Assembly: GCA_032629725.1 (NCBI GenBank)
Contig: JAFEVB010000026.1
Location: 496,001 to 560,000 of the forward strand
Direction of reading: 5' to 3'
Length of the DNA: 64,000 bases
Source of the DNA: Gremmenia infestans
Taxonomy: Eukaryota > Ascomycota > Leotiomycetes > Helotiales > Hamatocanthoscyphaceae
Shown: piece after piece, positions 47,087 to 57,577 of the stretch
Position numbering within the stretch: position 1 is the first letter of the stretch
How the letters are laid out: each line of letters opens with the position of its first letter
The notes under the pieces: model-generated
Databases searched by the model: none
What the model was told of the DNA's origin: nothing
Seen by the model: the letters and a program-made list of their open reading frames with translations, nothing else
Position numbers and translations under genes: made by a program

Positions 47087-48006
47087 TCAATCGACAGCTT
47101 TACTTAGAATAACATAATCGACCTCCTTCTTACTCCCATTCCTCAACATCTTCGGCAGCGGCGAAAACTCATCTTTCGCAAACCCAGCTTTCTCATAGAA
47201 CCGCACCGCCCTTTCGTTGCAGGTAAAACAAGTCAGCATGACTTTCTGCGTGCTTGGGATCTCGTGCGCGATGTCGAGGATGAGCTTCATGAGCGTGTTT
47301 GCAAGTCCAGTGCTGATTTGTGTAAGCAAGTAAAAGCGGTGAGTGAGTGAGTAAGCACGGGAAGAGTTTCTTTTATGGTTTTTGTAGAAGGGAGGGGATC
47401 CCTAGATATCTGTAGGTATGGGTTGGTACTGGACTTGGACTTACCCTTGCAGGGCTGAGCATAGGTGGATCTCGTAGATGTAGAGGACGGGATAATCGTC
47501 TTCGTACGTTGGCATTATAGACGCAAAGCCTTGGACTCCTTCTTCTTCCTCGTTGGATGATTTGACGATGAGGTACTTGAGATCCAGAAGTTTCATTTCT
47601 TTCTGTTTAGAACGCGGTTTCCAACCATCGGGAGATTTCTTGTAGTCCGCTGAACTGGTGGTTGAGATGAGGTTGAAACAGGCCTTGAAGTCGGGGGTGG
47701 GAAGGGAGGCGGCTGTTTGGAGGGTTATGGAGTAAGAGGCTGAGGTTTTTGGATGAGTCCATGTGGTCCAATCTTCGCTGTGTGTTTGTGTGTTGTTAAT
47801 TTATGGGGAGGGAGGAAGGAAGGAAGGAAGGAAGGAGGGAAGGCTTTGATAGGGGGAGATGGAACGCGGGAAGAGGGAAACAATCGGTCGATACATGCTT
47901 TCAAGAGCTTGAAGAGAAAGGCTTACTTTGAAGGGAGATATTCTTTTATAAAGTCATCCGGAGACTTATCATTAGCAACTTCAATGGGATCTACATCTTT
48001 GTCCAT
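47087..48006 (-). CDS. NAA40: N-alpha-acetyltransferase 40 (NatD, histone H4/H2A N-terminus)
   Basis: Three exons: 48006-47927, 47777-47445 and 47312-47087; 212 residues. The introns (149 and 132 nt) have GTAAGC and GTAAGT donors; intron 1 holds a GGAA microsatellite. The GNAT fold shows YPVLYIYEIHLCSALQGTGL as the beta-4/acetyl-CoA loop region (a Q/R-x-x-G-x-G/A-type motif, split by the second splice), KVMLTCFTCNERAVRFYEKAGF, and a C-terminal EVDYVILSK. The pattern matches the Nat4/NAA40 group, which acetylates the N-terminal Ser of histones H4 and H2A, usually in the nucleus. The start MDKDVDPIEV lies 217 bp from the divergent LYRM2-like ATG. Confidence 0.88.
47812..47834. repeat. GGAA microsatellite in NAA40 intron 1
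   Basis: About five perfect GGAA/GAAG copies between the two NAA40 exons. Confidence 0.85.
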
Positions 48007-48223
48007 ATTGTTACTTTGATGTCGTTTAATCAAGGGTATTAAATGTGTGACCCAGTGCAGTTCTAGTTCCTTGTATTTGTACCTATCCGCGTAGATTTAA
48101 CGACCCCCTGTCATTTCGAATCCCGCCCCACCTTCGTATCTGAGCTCCAACCAAGCCAGCATATATTGAACGTCAACACCATCACCACCACCCAATCATT
48201 CCCTTGCGTACATTCGCAGACAT
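48007..48223. promoter_or_regulatory. Bidirectional promoter, NAA40 / LYRM2-like
   Basis: The 217 bp between two opposite start codons must serve both genes. No TATA box was seen, which is usual for housekeeping genes. Confidence 0.6.
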
Positions 48224-48765
48224 ATGCCATGCTCAATGCGATCATGGCATCTTCTTCCCCGCTTCTACAGCTCCCAAGCTAAAAGACCAAGTCGATTTGC
48301 AGAGGGAACTGTCAGTCTCGACCATGTAAGCTAGCTCAGCTCAGTTCTGCACCCCTCACTCCCCAACTCTCTAATACATGAGTATATATAAATATAGATA
48401 GCTAACTCCCTAGCCACAGTTTTTACAAAGAGGAAGAGCACTAGCCCTATGGCGCACGATTGTGCGCGGGTGTAGGAATATTTCAGATGAAGGGACGCGG
48501 GAAGAGACGATGCGGTTTGCGAGGGAGGAGTTTCGGAGGAATAAGGATGTTAGGGATTTGGTATGTTTGTGTGTGCAATGATATTCCATTCCGGGGATTA
48601 GATTTACTTGGAGAGAGATGGATTGGATAGATGGAGACGAAATGAAGTGGGAGTGCATGGACATGGGCTAATTGTGTATGGTTTGTGTAGACGCAGATCC
48701 GGTACTTGATATCGACGGGGAAGACGCAGTGGGAGGGCATGGAGCGGTATATTACTGGGCTCTGA
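48224..48765 (+). CDS. LYR-motif mitochondrial protein, LYRM2-like
   Basis: Three exons: 48224-48325, 48420-48560 and 48691-48765; 105 residues, introns 94 and 130 nt with GTAAGC and GTATGT donors and a GGCTAATTG branch before the last. The N-terminus MPCSMRSWHLLPRFYSSQ is basic, lacks acidic residues and ends in a typical presequence cleavage area (RFYSS). The LYR-like helix reads RGRALALWRTIVRGCRNI (Trp in place of the Tyr), then REEFRRNKDVRDL and ISTGKTQWEGMERYI, which matches the LYRM2 subfamily. LYR proteins bind acyl carrier protein and help assemble respiratory complexes; LYRM2 is linked to complex I in animals. The gene is easy to miss because no exon exceeds 141 nt. Confidence 0.85.
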
Positions 48766-49186
48766 ATTGGTAGGTTTGCTGCTGGGCTGCAGGATCAAAA
48801 CATAGCAATCGGATCAGATTAGCATACACATGGTGAGCTGGGATTGAACTACTGTTGTAGTAGAGCAATGTCTTGGTAGATGTGATGTGATGTGATGTGA
48901 TGGGAGAAGTATTGTAAATATGAGAGCTACGAGGACCTTCTCCAAGTCATGTATTGTACACCTGAAAGATATACATACATCCGCAGACATGCTCTCTTCT
49001 CCTCTCGGAACAAGTTCTTGTGTCTTGATTCTTGTGACTCCTTCTAAACGCCGTTTCCATGCAATATCTCCTTCTCTGCTTGATATTCATACATTTCCTC
49101 AACTCCCCTCTCCTCACCCCCAATCCATCTCCCATCAACCAAATGTCCTTTCTCCCTACCACCCTCAGATAACTCTCCCACCCCCT
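48766..49186. other. Spacer between convergent LYRM2-like and bL36m genes
   Basis: 3' flanks. It contains a TGATG/TGTGATG run near 48880-48901; no gene was seen. Confidence 0.5.
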
Positions 49187-49717
49187 CTATTTCCCCTGCC
49201 TCTGCTTATGCTTCGGATTCAACGAACAGATAATATAAACATGTCCCCTCCCCTTCTTCCCACCTTTCCTCCTCACACTCTATAATTTCCAAAACACTCA
49301 TTAGCCTCTTGTTCCCATTACATCAACATCCACAACCACCATACAACAATCCCACCCCATCCCATACCACACCACACCCTCCTTCAAACAGAAAAAAAAG
49401 GAAAGAAAAGAACAAAAACATACCTTACAACCCTCACACATCTTCTTAACGGAACTCCTAACCTTCATCCCACGAACCTGCTGTTGCACGCCCACTCCCA
49501 CAATCCCTCCATTACTCAATCCATTTTGTACCAGTAAACCCGCCCTTCGTAACCCAGTCGTTAAGCTTGAAGTACACGTAAGAGCCGACGAAAACGCCCT
49601 ACTCGCAGCGGGTCGGATGGCCGTAGAAGAGGTGAGCGATTGGATGCAAGGGGCTCGGTGCGAGGGAGAAGGGAACAGCGTGCGCGCTGTGCGGAGGATG
49701 GATAGTGCTGGGCGCAT
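49187..49717 (-). CDS. Mitochondrial large-subunit ribosomal protein bL36m
   Basis: Two exons: 49717-49424 and 49279-49187 (144-nt intron, GTATGT donor, TATAG acceptor); 128 residues. The first about 90 residues are an Arg/Ser/Ala-rich mitochondrial targeting sequence (MRPALSILRTARTLFPSPS). The mature core begins MKVRSSVKKMCEGCK and continues over the splice with SVRRKGGKKGRGHVYIICSL and NPKHKQRQG. The zinc-binding residues of bL36 (two Cys of CEGC, Cys of IICS, His of PKH) are all present. It is part of the 54S mitoribosome. The yeast equivalent is RTC6. Confidence 0.93.
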
Positions 49718-50091
49718 TGTTTCGGTGCTGTTGTTGCGTGGGGGGTAGGACGCCGACGCCTTTCTTTGTGGTTGAAGGTGGTGGATTCTGGATTCGAATC
49801 GGATCGGATATCGCGAGTTGAGAAATTATGGTGGAGATGGATGTTGCGGCCTTGGGATTAAGGCACTAAACTTCCCCCCCCTTTTCTTTTCATGATTTGG
49901 ATTTCAATTAAAGGCTGTAGATAATAAAGGCTAGAATTTTGGAGAATGGATATTGGTAGCCCATCCTGTCTATTTAATTCAACTAGTTGTTTACTTGCGA
50001 CTTTTATCTACCTGTTTATAATGTTAAGTAAACAAAACACCCCAACTCCATGCTTATTAAATCACCCCCCTCCACTCAATATAGGATCAAA
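49718..50091. other. Spacer: bL36m promoter and threonine deaminase 3' flank
   Basis: No other signal was seen. Confidence 0.5.
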
Positions 50092-51883
50092 TCAAGAACC
50101 ATCAGCCCTCAAGAAAGTCTTGAAAACATCACTTTCGGTACAATCCTCATACGGATACCCGATCCTCCGCAAAAACTCCTCAACCTCGTCAACCTCATCA
50201 TCCGGACACACGATACCGGTCAACACCTTCCCAATGTCACTGCCCGAATTCCGATACTGGAATAATGAGATGTTGTACCTTGGTCTGAGTGTCGTAAGGA
50301 ACTTTTCCAGCGCGCCAGGCCTCTCGGGAAAGTTGAACATGTACAGCCTCTCATTCGGGACACCCGATATACCACCAACGAGGTAACGGACGTGTGATTT
50401 TGCCAGCTCGTCGCCGGAGAGATCAGTGGGCGTCATGCCGCCAGCACGTATGCGGGACAATAAAGAAGAGAGTTCCTCGTCTCGTTGAGATGCAGGGGAC
50501 GTGAGAGAGATACCGACAAGTACGTTGGCTACAGCGTCCGTAGCATAGCGATATGAGAACTCCGTAACCATATGCGGCATGATACACTTAATGAGCTCCG
50601 AAAAGGCTCCTGGCTTTTCAGGAATCTTCACCGACATCAACGCTTCCTTCTTCTCGCCCAACGCAGCGCGCTCAGCTACAAATCGTAGCCGATCGAAATT
50701 CATATTCGCGCCCGAAGCAATAGCGACGAGGTTGCGAGAAGTGTCGGCAGAAGGATGAGTAGCGACGTATTTCTTTAAACCTGCAACGGCTAAGGCACCA
50801 GCTGGTTCGACGATCGACCGTGTGTCCTCGAATACGTCTTTGATAGCTGCGCACGTCTCGTCGGTGCTGACTTGGATAATCTCATCGACGACTTCTTGGC
50901 ACAGACGGAAAGTCTCCTCTCCCACGTGCTTGACAGCTGCGCCGTCTGCGAAAAGTCCTACATCTTTAAGCACGACTCGTTCGCCTTTTTGGAGCGATTG
51001 TACCATGGCGTTTGCGTCGTAAGTTTCGACGCCAATGATTTTAACGTGGGGCGCGATGCGTTTGACATAGACTCCAATACCTGCTATGAGCCCTCCGCCA
51101 CCAATACAGCAGAAGATCGCTTCGAGCTTTTGGATATTGGTTTGACGCAGGAGCTCCATGCCTATTGTACCTTGGCCGGCGATAACGTAGGGGTCGTCGA
51201 AAGGAGGGATATTCGTTAGACCATGTAGCTTCTCCAGTCTCGCACACTCTTCTTTCGCAGAGTCGAAGTCTGCACCATGTAATACCACAGACCCTCCCAG
51301 TCGTGACACATTGAGATGTTTGATACTAGGTGTTCCCTCAGGCATGACGATCGTAGCGGGGATCTTGAGTTTGCGTGCGGAGTAGGCAACACCTTGTGCG
51401 TGGTTCCCTGCAGAGCATGCTACGACGCCCTTCCAGCTGACCTTTTTATCCAAGTGTGCCATCTTGTTGTATGCTCCACGCAGCTTGAAGCTGAAGACGG
51501 GCTGGAGGTCTTCTCGTTTGAGGAGGATTTTGCATTCTAGTCTGTTACTGAGGTTTGTGGCGTGAGTGAGGGGGGTTTCTTCAACCACTTCGTAGACGCG
51601 TGATGTGAGGATGAGTCGTAGATACTGTGGGTAGTTTCACTCAATTAGCTTCTACACGAGCTTTACTTGAGCAATTGAGGGTACACACATCAGGATAGCC
51701 ATTAGGCAGTACGAACTCCTCCGGAACCACAGCTCTGACCTTACCCTTGGGACTCGTAGGAGTTGTCCTGGGCGGTGAAGGGTTGGCTGAGTATTCCGTC
51801 ATAGAGAGGTTATTCACAACGATTGGAGTGTTTGGACGGCTGCCGTGGCTATTGCCATTGGCATTGACGAGTCCGTTCTGCAT
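50092..51883 (-). CDS. ILV1: Threonine deaminase (threonine dehydratase, biosynthetic)
   Basis: Two exons: 51883-51689 and 51624-50092 (64-nt intron); 575 residues. The fold-type II PLP domain has KREDLQPVFSFKLRGAYN with the PLP-binding Lys112, SAGNHAQGVAYSA, the phosphate-binding glycine loop GGGGLIAGI, and FEDTRSIVEPAGALA. The C-terminal third (about 400-575) is a pair of ACT-like regulatory regions (KIPEKPGAFSELIKCIMPH; NFPERPGALEKFLTTLRP) that bind isoleucine for feedback inhibition. It converts threonine to 2-oxobutanoate, the first step of isoleucine synthesis, normally in mitochondria. The N-terminus (MQNGLVNANGNSHGSRPNTP) does not look like a presequence. The gene is divergent from RCF1. 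Confidence 0.95.
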
Positions 51884-52245
51884 ATTTGCTTTCAGCAGTG
51901 CAGTGAAAGGAAGTAAAGATACAATTGATGGGCAGATGCGTGGGAGCTATGTTGAGGAGATTCAAACTCAGGAAATATAGTGGGGTGTATGTTTTTGGTA
52001 CGATCCTGTAGCGGTATCGGGCGCCATGGCATGCATACCTAAGGTACCTACTGAGTAAATAAGCGGGGATGAAAGAACCCTACCGGATTAACTCTCTACA
52101 GGGATATACATCCGGATAAAGCTCACCTCCACTCGACTATCAATCAATCACCTCACCACTCTCTTGTCGTCTCATCTTCCTCTCCCTCTCCCTCTCCCTC
52201 TCCATCTGCAACACAACTCACTCACTGCGGCGTGGATGGGCAACA
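51884..52245. promoter_or_regulatory. Bidirectional promoter, ILV1 / RCF1
   Basis: 362 bp between opposite ATGs, with a CTCTCC pyrimidine repeat (about 52176-52204) close to the RCF1 start, as often seen at fungal transcription start regions. Confidence 0.55.
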
Positions 52246-52256
52246 ATGACACCTAA
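52236..52256 (+). other. Upstream ORF overlapping the RCF1 start codon
   Basis: ATGGGCAACAATGACACCTAA is a six-residue uORF in another frame that begins 10 bases before the RCF1 ATG and ends 11 bases after it begins. If the transcript starts upstream, it would compete with the main start. Confidence 0.6.
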
Positions 52257-52958
52257 TACCCCCCTCCCCTCATCCTTCGATGGAAATACGTACGTGCTCT
52301 TTTAATTCCCTCTGATATTATACTGCCGATACTAATCCCCTTCCCCAACAGCGATTTTTACGAAGAAAACCGCTGGCAGAAGCTCAGTCGCCGCATAACA
52401 GAAGAACCTTTAATCCCCTTCGGCTGCGTCCTAACATGCGCGGCCCTCTTCGGCGCCTCGCGCTCCATCCGAGCCGGGGACCAGCACCGCACGAACCGGA
52501 TGTTCCGCCTGCGCATTGCCGCACAGGCATTCACGCTCATCGCCATGGTGGCCGGAAGCATGTACTGGGACAGTGATCGGAAGAAGAGGAAGGAGTTTGA
52601 GGGTGCGATTGAGGAGAGGAAGGCGATGGAGAAGAGGGAGTTGTGGATTAAGGAGTTGGAGGCTAGGGATGAGGAGGATAAGGCTATTGCTGCGCAGAGA
52701 GAACGGAGGAGATTGAGACAGGAGAGCAGGGCGCAGATGGTGGAGGAGAAGGAGAAGGGGCAGGGGGTCATGGATAGGGTTTATGGGTTGGTTGGTGGGG
52801 GCAAGTCGGGCGAGGAGAAGGCCGAGAAGGAGAAGAAGACGGAGAAGGTGGATAAGACTGGGACACCCCCAAAGGCGTTTTCAATGGTTGATGAGAGGGA
52901 ACGTAGGAGGCTAGGGGTATTGGAAATGTGTCAACAGCTTCTCAATAGTAGGAGGTAG
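52246..52958 (+). CDS. RCF1: Respiratory supercomplex factor 1 (HIG1 domain)
   Basis: Two exons: 52246-52289 and 52352-52958 (62-nt intron with a TACTAAT branch); 216 residues. After MTPNTPLPSSFDGNTDFYEENRWQ-type N-terminal sequence, the HIG1 domain has two membrane segments (PLIPFGCVLTCAALFGA and AAQAFTLIAMVAGSMYW) joined by a charged loop RAGDQHRTNRMFR. The C-terminal half is a long Lys/Glu/Arg coiled coil. Rcf1 sits in the mitochondrial inner membrane and promotes association of complexes III and IV and cytochrome oxidase assembly. The length fits the fungal family. Confidence 0.94.
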
Positions 52959-53216
52959 ACATTGTACATATAATAGGGAACAGAGCTCTGGAGTCACGCA
53001 GCATGTACACTATCCGGCGTGAAATACACAAACGCCATTCATTGTTTTCATCTAGTCGGAAATGGTCATTTGCTTATCAATCTACACGTATAGGAGAAAC
53101 AAGGCCATAAGAAGCGGATTTTATATCTGTACTATTGGTATGTTCAAACAACGCTATCCTAGACGTCCCATCCATCCAACTCCAAACCAACGCCTTGTCC
53201 AGACTCCAACTCAATC

Positions 53217-55123
53217 CTAATTCATAGACCCACCACTCCTATTCGCCCCAATAAGCCCCGCCATCTCCAGAAGCGCCCTGTCAGCATCAACATCCCCCGT
53301 TCCAAGATTGACCCTCCTCCTAGCTTCCGCCTCTCTCTCCTCCCAAGCCCACCTCTGCCTCTGCTGTTCTGCCTCCGCATCACCGCCACATCCCCAAACC
53401 TCGAGACTCTCAATCTCAAACCGGTCTTGAAAATCGTATTTCCTAGTCTCACTGTTGCGGAATGCTCCTCCACCGGATGTGTAGTTGTGAGTGAAGACTC
53501 CGAACTCAAATGAAGAGTCGAGCAAGAGGGAGACGGCACCGAGGTTCACGTGTGTAGTAAGCCCGGACGTTTGCTTGGCTTTTGGATGTGGGCAGCCGAA
53601 TCCGATTCCAGAATGTGCGGAGGGTGGTTTGGCGAAATAGACGTAATCTGTGTTTATCGACGAGGCGTGGAAGACTTCATGAACAGGTTCTAGCTGGAAC
53701 AGCTTGGTATCTGTATCGCCGAAGCATTCCTTATGTGTTTGATGCCATGGCTGGCCAAGATATACTCCAAACACTACATGATCTGCTTTCCCACTGTCTG
53801 GGAATCGTTTTGGTGGAAGTGTATCTGAGAATGCTCGTTCTTGGCCGCCTGTGGGAGGATCTGCTATCCTATTTCCAGATACTAGGAGGATCGTCGGTGC
53901 TCGCCAGTTGAAGACTTTGGTCTCAAAGCTCCCTAGCGAGAATCCAGCATCGCCACCTGAATACAGCAGTCGAAGACGTCTAAACAGCGACTCGCCAGGG
54001 AGAAAAAAAGATAGCTGAGACAAAACATTCAGATCCAGAATCTCCCCTGCCTGGGGGAGAAGCGGTTGGTCTTCTTGCGGAGCAGGCGCAGGGAGAGGAG
54101 CATCAGCGCCATCTTTGCGTTTCGTAAAGTCGATGTTCTTAGAAAATAGGAAATGCTCAAATAGTGGGTTGAAGCCACTAAAGAGAAATGGTAACGAGAT
54201 GGGTATCACAGTATTAAATTGATGTATCTTGACTCCAGGAAACTTTTCCACGTTCACAAATGCTGCCAGGATGTTGTCTGCGGTTTTCCGGAGCCCTTCT
54301 AGTTGCTCGCCAGACAGCCTTTCCGTATGCCGGGCCAGGTTCTCCTGAGTGCCTAGTGGGGCTACTAGGAGCAAGAGCATGATGAGCTTCTTGAGGTTGT
54401 CTGATGGTATTGACGCTTGGGCAATTGGAGCGTCTCCGTGTCTGAAGACTTCGATGGCATCTAGAGACTCCAGAGCCGCAAGAGCCAAGTCATCGTCGTC
54501 TTCATCATCCTCATCATTCGCAGATTCGTCTACAGCGAAGCCTTGAACATGACTCCTAGGAGCCTCTTTGTGTGCCCCAGCAGAATTATCACTTCCATCC
54601 TCTACTGGCTTCTCGTCATGGGTTTGTAAAGCTTTATTATCAAACACGGCCAGACTTCGAAACAGCAACTTTGTACGATCCCGATTGCCCTTCTTCAGTA
54701 CCCTCTGATATCTCTCCGTCATAATAACAACCACCATAACCATCTGCTCAAACCCCAGGACCACCGGCGCATCTTGACCGAATGGAAAAGCACCCAGATA
54801 CGACACCATCTGAAAGACGATGGAGGAGACGCCTATTACGTCTGGGATCTCGAGAAAGCGCGCGATGGTGTCTTCTTTGAGGTATGCGATGGAGCCTTGG
54901 TGGTCGGCGAGGCTGCGGAAGACATCTTGGAAGGAGTAGAGTTCGAGGGGGGTGAAGCAGCGTTTTGCAAATTTGAGAGCCTGCGAGTAAGGGGAATGTT
55001 AGTTGGAGGCTGTGGTGATATGATATAGTGGATGTGGATGGCGGGGTAGGAATTTACCAGCTCGTGGCTCAATTGTTCTGTGCTAACATGCCTGCCACTA
55101 TCACCGGACTGAGCTTGTCCCAT
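53217..55123 (-). CDS. RTC5: Restriction of telomere capping protein 5 (TLDc domain)
   Basis: Two exons: 55123-55058 and 54980-53217 (77-nt intron, in phase); 609 residues. It starts MGQAQSGDSG, an N-myristoylation signal, continuing to STEQLSHELALKFAKRCFTPLEL. The middle holds an acidic Asp/Glu run (DESANDEDDEDDDD). The TLDc domain covers about residues 320-560 (LSFFLPGESLFRRLRLLYSG, then FNWRAPTILLVSG, YLGQPWHQ, FGCPHPK, FEFGVFTHNY, and FEIESLEVWGCGGD). Rtc5 is a vacuole-associated TLDc protein of yeast that promotes V-ATPase disassembly. The name comes from a telomere-capping screen. The length agrees with the family. Confidence 0.93.
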
Positions 55124-55667
55124 AGTGTCTGTATTGTGGAATCATAAAATTGGGGTCCCAAGTCCAGCTTGAGTAAGTAATTCGTGACGTTGTCGTTTGA
55201 GGCAAGAGAGGAGGTTGAACACAATATACCCCGCTAAATTAAGCGGGCTTCTTTCTCCCTTTCCTTGAGTAAGCCATAACTAAACTTCCTTTTCCCACGG
55301 CGACTCGTGGCCAAGTATCCAAACATCAGTCATTTCCATGGTCCCCACAAGTATAGTTCTTTTCCTTTACTATAATTCTGTCCATCAGTTGAGTTTCCCC
55401 AATTATCACCCCCTCCCATGCAAGCCAAGGGTGCATATACCCTTGAATAAACTCGAAGGGATTGTTGATGCTATATGACTATCTGCACTCCATTTGCTAT
55501 ATTTCATCCTATCGTTCATGATTGCTTATTAGAGAGAATATCTCATCAGCTGAGGATTGTGTCGGGTTACACAAAGTATTGACACGTAAGGTGCTAGCCA
55601 GCCCATAAACCCTATTCTTCTCCCATCCAAAACCTCGAGTTCCTATCTTCAAAGAGAGTCTGCTCAG
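55124..55667. other. RTC5 promoter region
   Basis: No gene was seen upstream of the relic that begins at 55668. Confidence 0.5.
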
Positions 55668-56000
55668 GTCAACAAGGATATCTTTAGTAAAGCGATGACA
55701 TCGACTCCAAAGACACGCATCTCCAGAAGTGCATTGAGAGGGGCATAGCGGACAAACCTGCTCTTGAGATTTACCTCTTGGGAAACTTCGAAATTGCGCA
55801 AAAGGCTGTTGAACAGTCCCTAAATTTCGCCTCGAAATGGTAAGACAAATTTCTTTCTTCGCTGTTTTCTTCCAGGATTCACAGACACAATCGAGGCTAT
55901 TACGCCTTATTAGAGAATTATTGCCAAATACAGGCTGACTTCTTGCAGAGTGGAAGTAAATCTAGCAGCCATCATGGTCATGGTGGGGGCGGTAGATCAG
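55668..56000 (+). pseudogene. Decayed fragment of an unknown protein
   Basis: Coding-like sequence follows a CAG: VNKDIFSK, then a one-base frame change near 55695, then DIDSKDTHLQKCIERGIADK, PALEIYLLGNFEIAQKAVEQ and SLNFASKW. A GTAAGA...TTCCAG pair (only 36 nt, no clear branch site) allows continuation as IHRHNRGYYALLENYCQIQ and a His/Gly-rich stretch ending at a GTAAGG. The frame break, the too-short intron and the lack of a start argue for a relic. The family is not recognised. Confidence 0.4.
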
Positions 56001-56333
56001 GTAAGGAACAAACTCGGCATTCTGACTGGGAGTGGTTTTGGTCTTGTGTGAGTGTGACTAGAATCCCTTTACAGCATTCTTGGCCCAATCCCAATACTTT
56101 CCGTGGTTCCAGAGCTTTCAACATTCTCTAGCTAATACCATTCATTCAGTGCCACTGTGGAGTAAGGAGCTGGATCCTCCATGATTAATGAAGTCTGCCT
56201 TGATTCCAATTGCAGCCACTTCCGGTGCGAGCACTGTCCAACTGAGGCTTGCAAGGTCAGAGATGCAGCGTGACAGGAGTGAGAGCGAATATGATCTCGA
56301 AAGAAGTTCTCTGAACGTCGCGAATTGCGGTTG
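56001..56333. other. Spacer, no gene recognised
   Basis: 3' flank of BTB5. Short frames only. Confidence 0.45.
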
Positions 56334-57017
56334 TTAGGTGTTGACAGAGCTCTCAACCACGGCAACCTTTTGTGGTGCCATCTGAATAGAGACTTGTGTG
56401 TATGCTGCCAGTTCTCTAGATAATTGTGTTGCAGCAATGATATGAGCAGAATTTATATGCTTACTGAGTATTCCATCGTTATATTTAACGTTGATCGCGA
56501 GGTTGATGGACTGGGGGTTGATTGTGCTATTGCATAGAACAGATTTGATGTGCGATGCCAAGTCGACGGATATAACGTGAATACCAATCATATCGCCAAA
56601 GCGAGCGAATTCAATTGCTTTCCAGACTTCATCCTCTGGTGATCGTTTCAAGGTGAAGGCGACCTTTCCGCGGTATAGGTATTGAATCAGGGATTTGAGG
56701 CTGGAATTAGAGACGACACCATAGGTTTCAGTAAGAGTCGTCTCTTGGGTCTCGCCTTCTTTGAAGTTCCCGTTGAATATGGCTGCGAAATTGGGGGTTG
56801 TTTGCAGATTAAGTCTTTGGAGACTTTGTGCGTGGGACCATCATCTCCGATTCGGATGGAGACTGGGGGACCGGAAAACATGGGAAGAATACTAGCATAT
56901 AGATTATTCGCCATGCTTTCAGGTTACAGAGGGAGATCGTTCAACTTACGTATCGACAAAATCTTCTGAGGGCATATCCATGATGTTGGTGCTGACGTGT
57001 TTGTTTGACATTGTCAT
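56334..57017 (-). pseudogene. BTB/POZ domain protein (BTB5), frameshifted and C-terminally truncated
   Basis: Exon 1 is 57017-56950; a 58-nt intron of phase 2 sits at the family's conserved position; exon 2 starts at 56891. It reads TILPMFSGPPVSIRIG, HKVSKDLICKQPP, then breaks at a run of five G (plus strand 56793-56797). The family block FAAIFNGNFKEGETQ, SLIQYLYRGKVAF and AIEFARFGDMIGI continues in the next frame and ends at 56334. One base is missing relative to the paralogues. The C-terminal block with HPVR and DPI motifs found in the four other copies is absent. As sequenced it would give a truncated BTB fragment. Confidence 0.8.
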
Positions 57018-57577
57018 GATGATGGGTGGTTCTTGAGTTACAGATTCGTAACTTGATCACTGGAGTTTTGGTATCTCGTGTTTACTATGTTCTGTGTCTG
57101 AGATGGGATGTGGAATGGGAAAGGGACATTTTAAATATGTCAATAGTTAGCCGAGTGTGAACAACTTCCAGACAACCACCCACGTTATGACAAGATTCAA
57201 TTAATAACTGTCCTCAAATGACAATCCGCCAAGGAAGGTGGACTCTTGACGGTAAAGAGGGATAAGAACGTGTGATAGAGCGCAGGTGATTCAGGGGTCT
57301 AGATCCTCATTAGCGAGATATGAGGGGGTGCATTTGTAATGTTGATATTCCATTCACTGAAACCTGGTAAGTAGAATGGCCTCGACACAATTGGTATCGT
57401 CATCCAAGATGGAAAAAGCTCATTTGAAGTGCTCTAACGAAGAATTGAGATAAAATAACAACCTAATCATACAGACAAAATCGTTCGTACAGAAGAAGCT
57501 ATCCTCAAATAATACTTCTCAGAAACTCCCTCATTACATCATGCACCCTCCAACCACGTGCAACAGCTGACCCGATC
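57018..57577. other. BTB5 promoter and giant-gene 3' flank
   Basis: No coding or RNA signal was seen. Confidence 0.5.
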
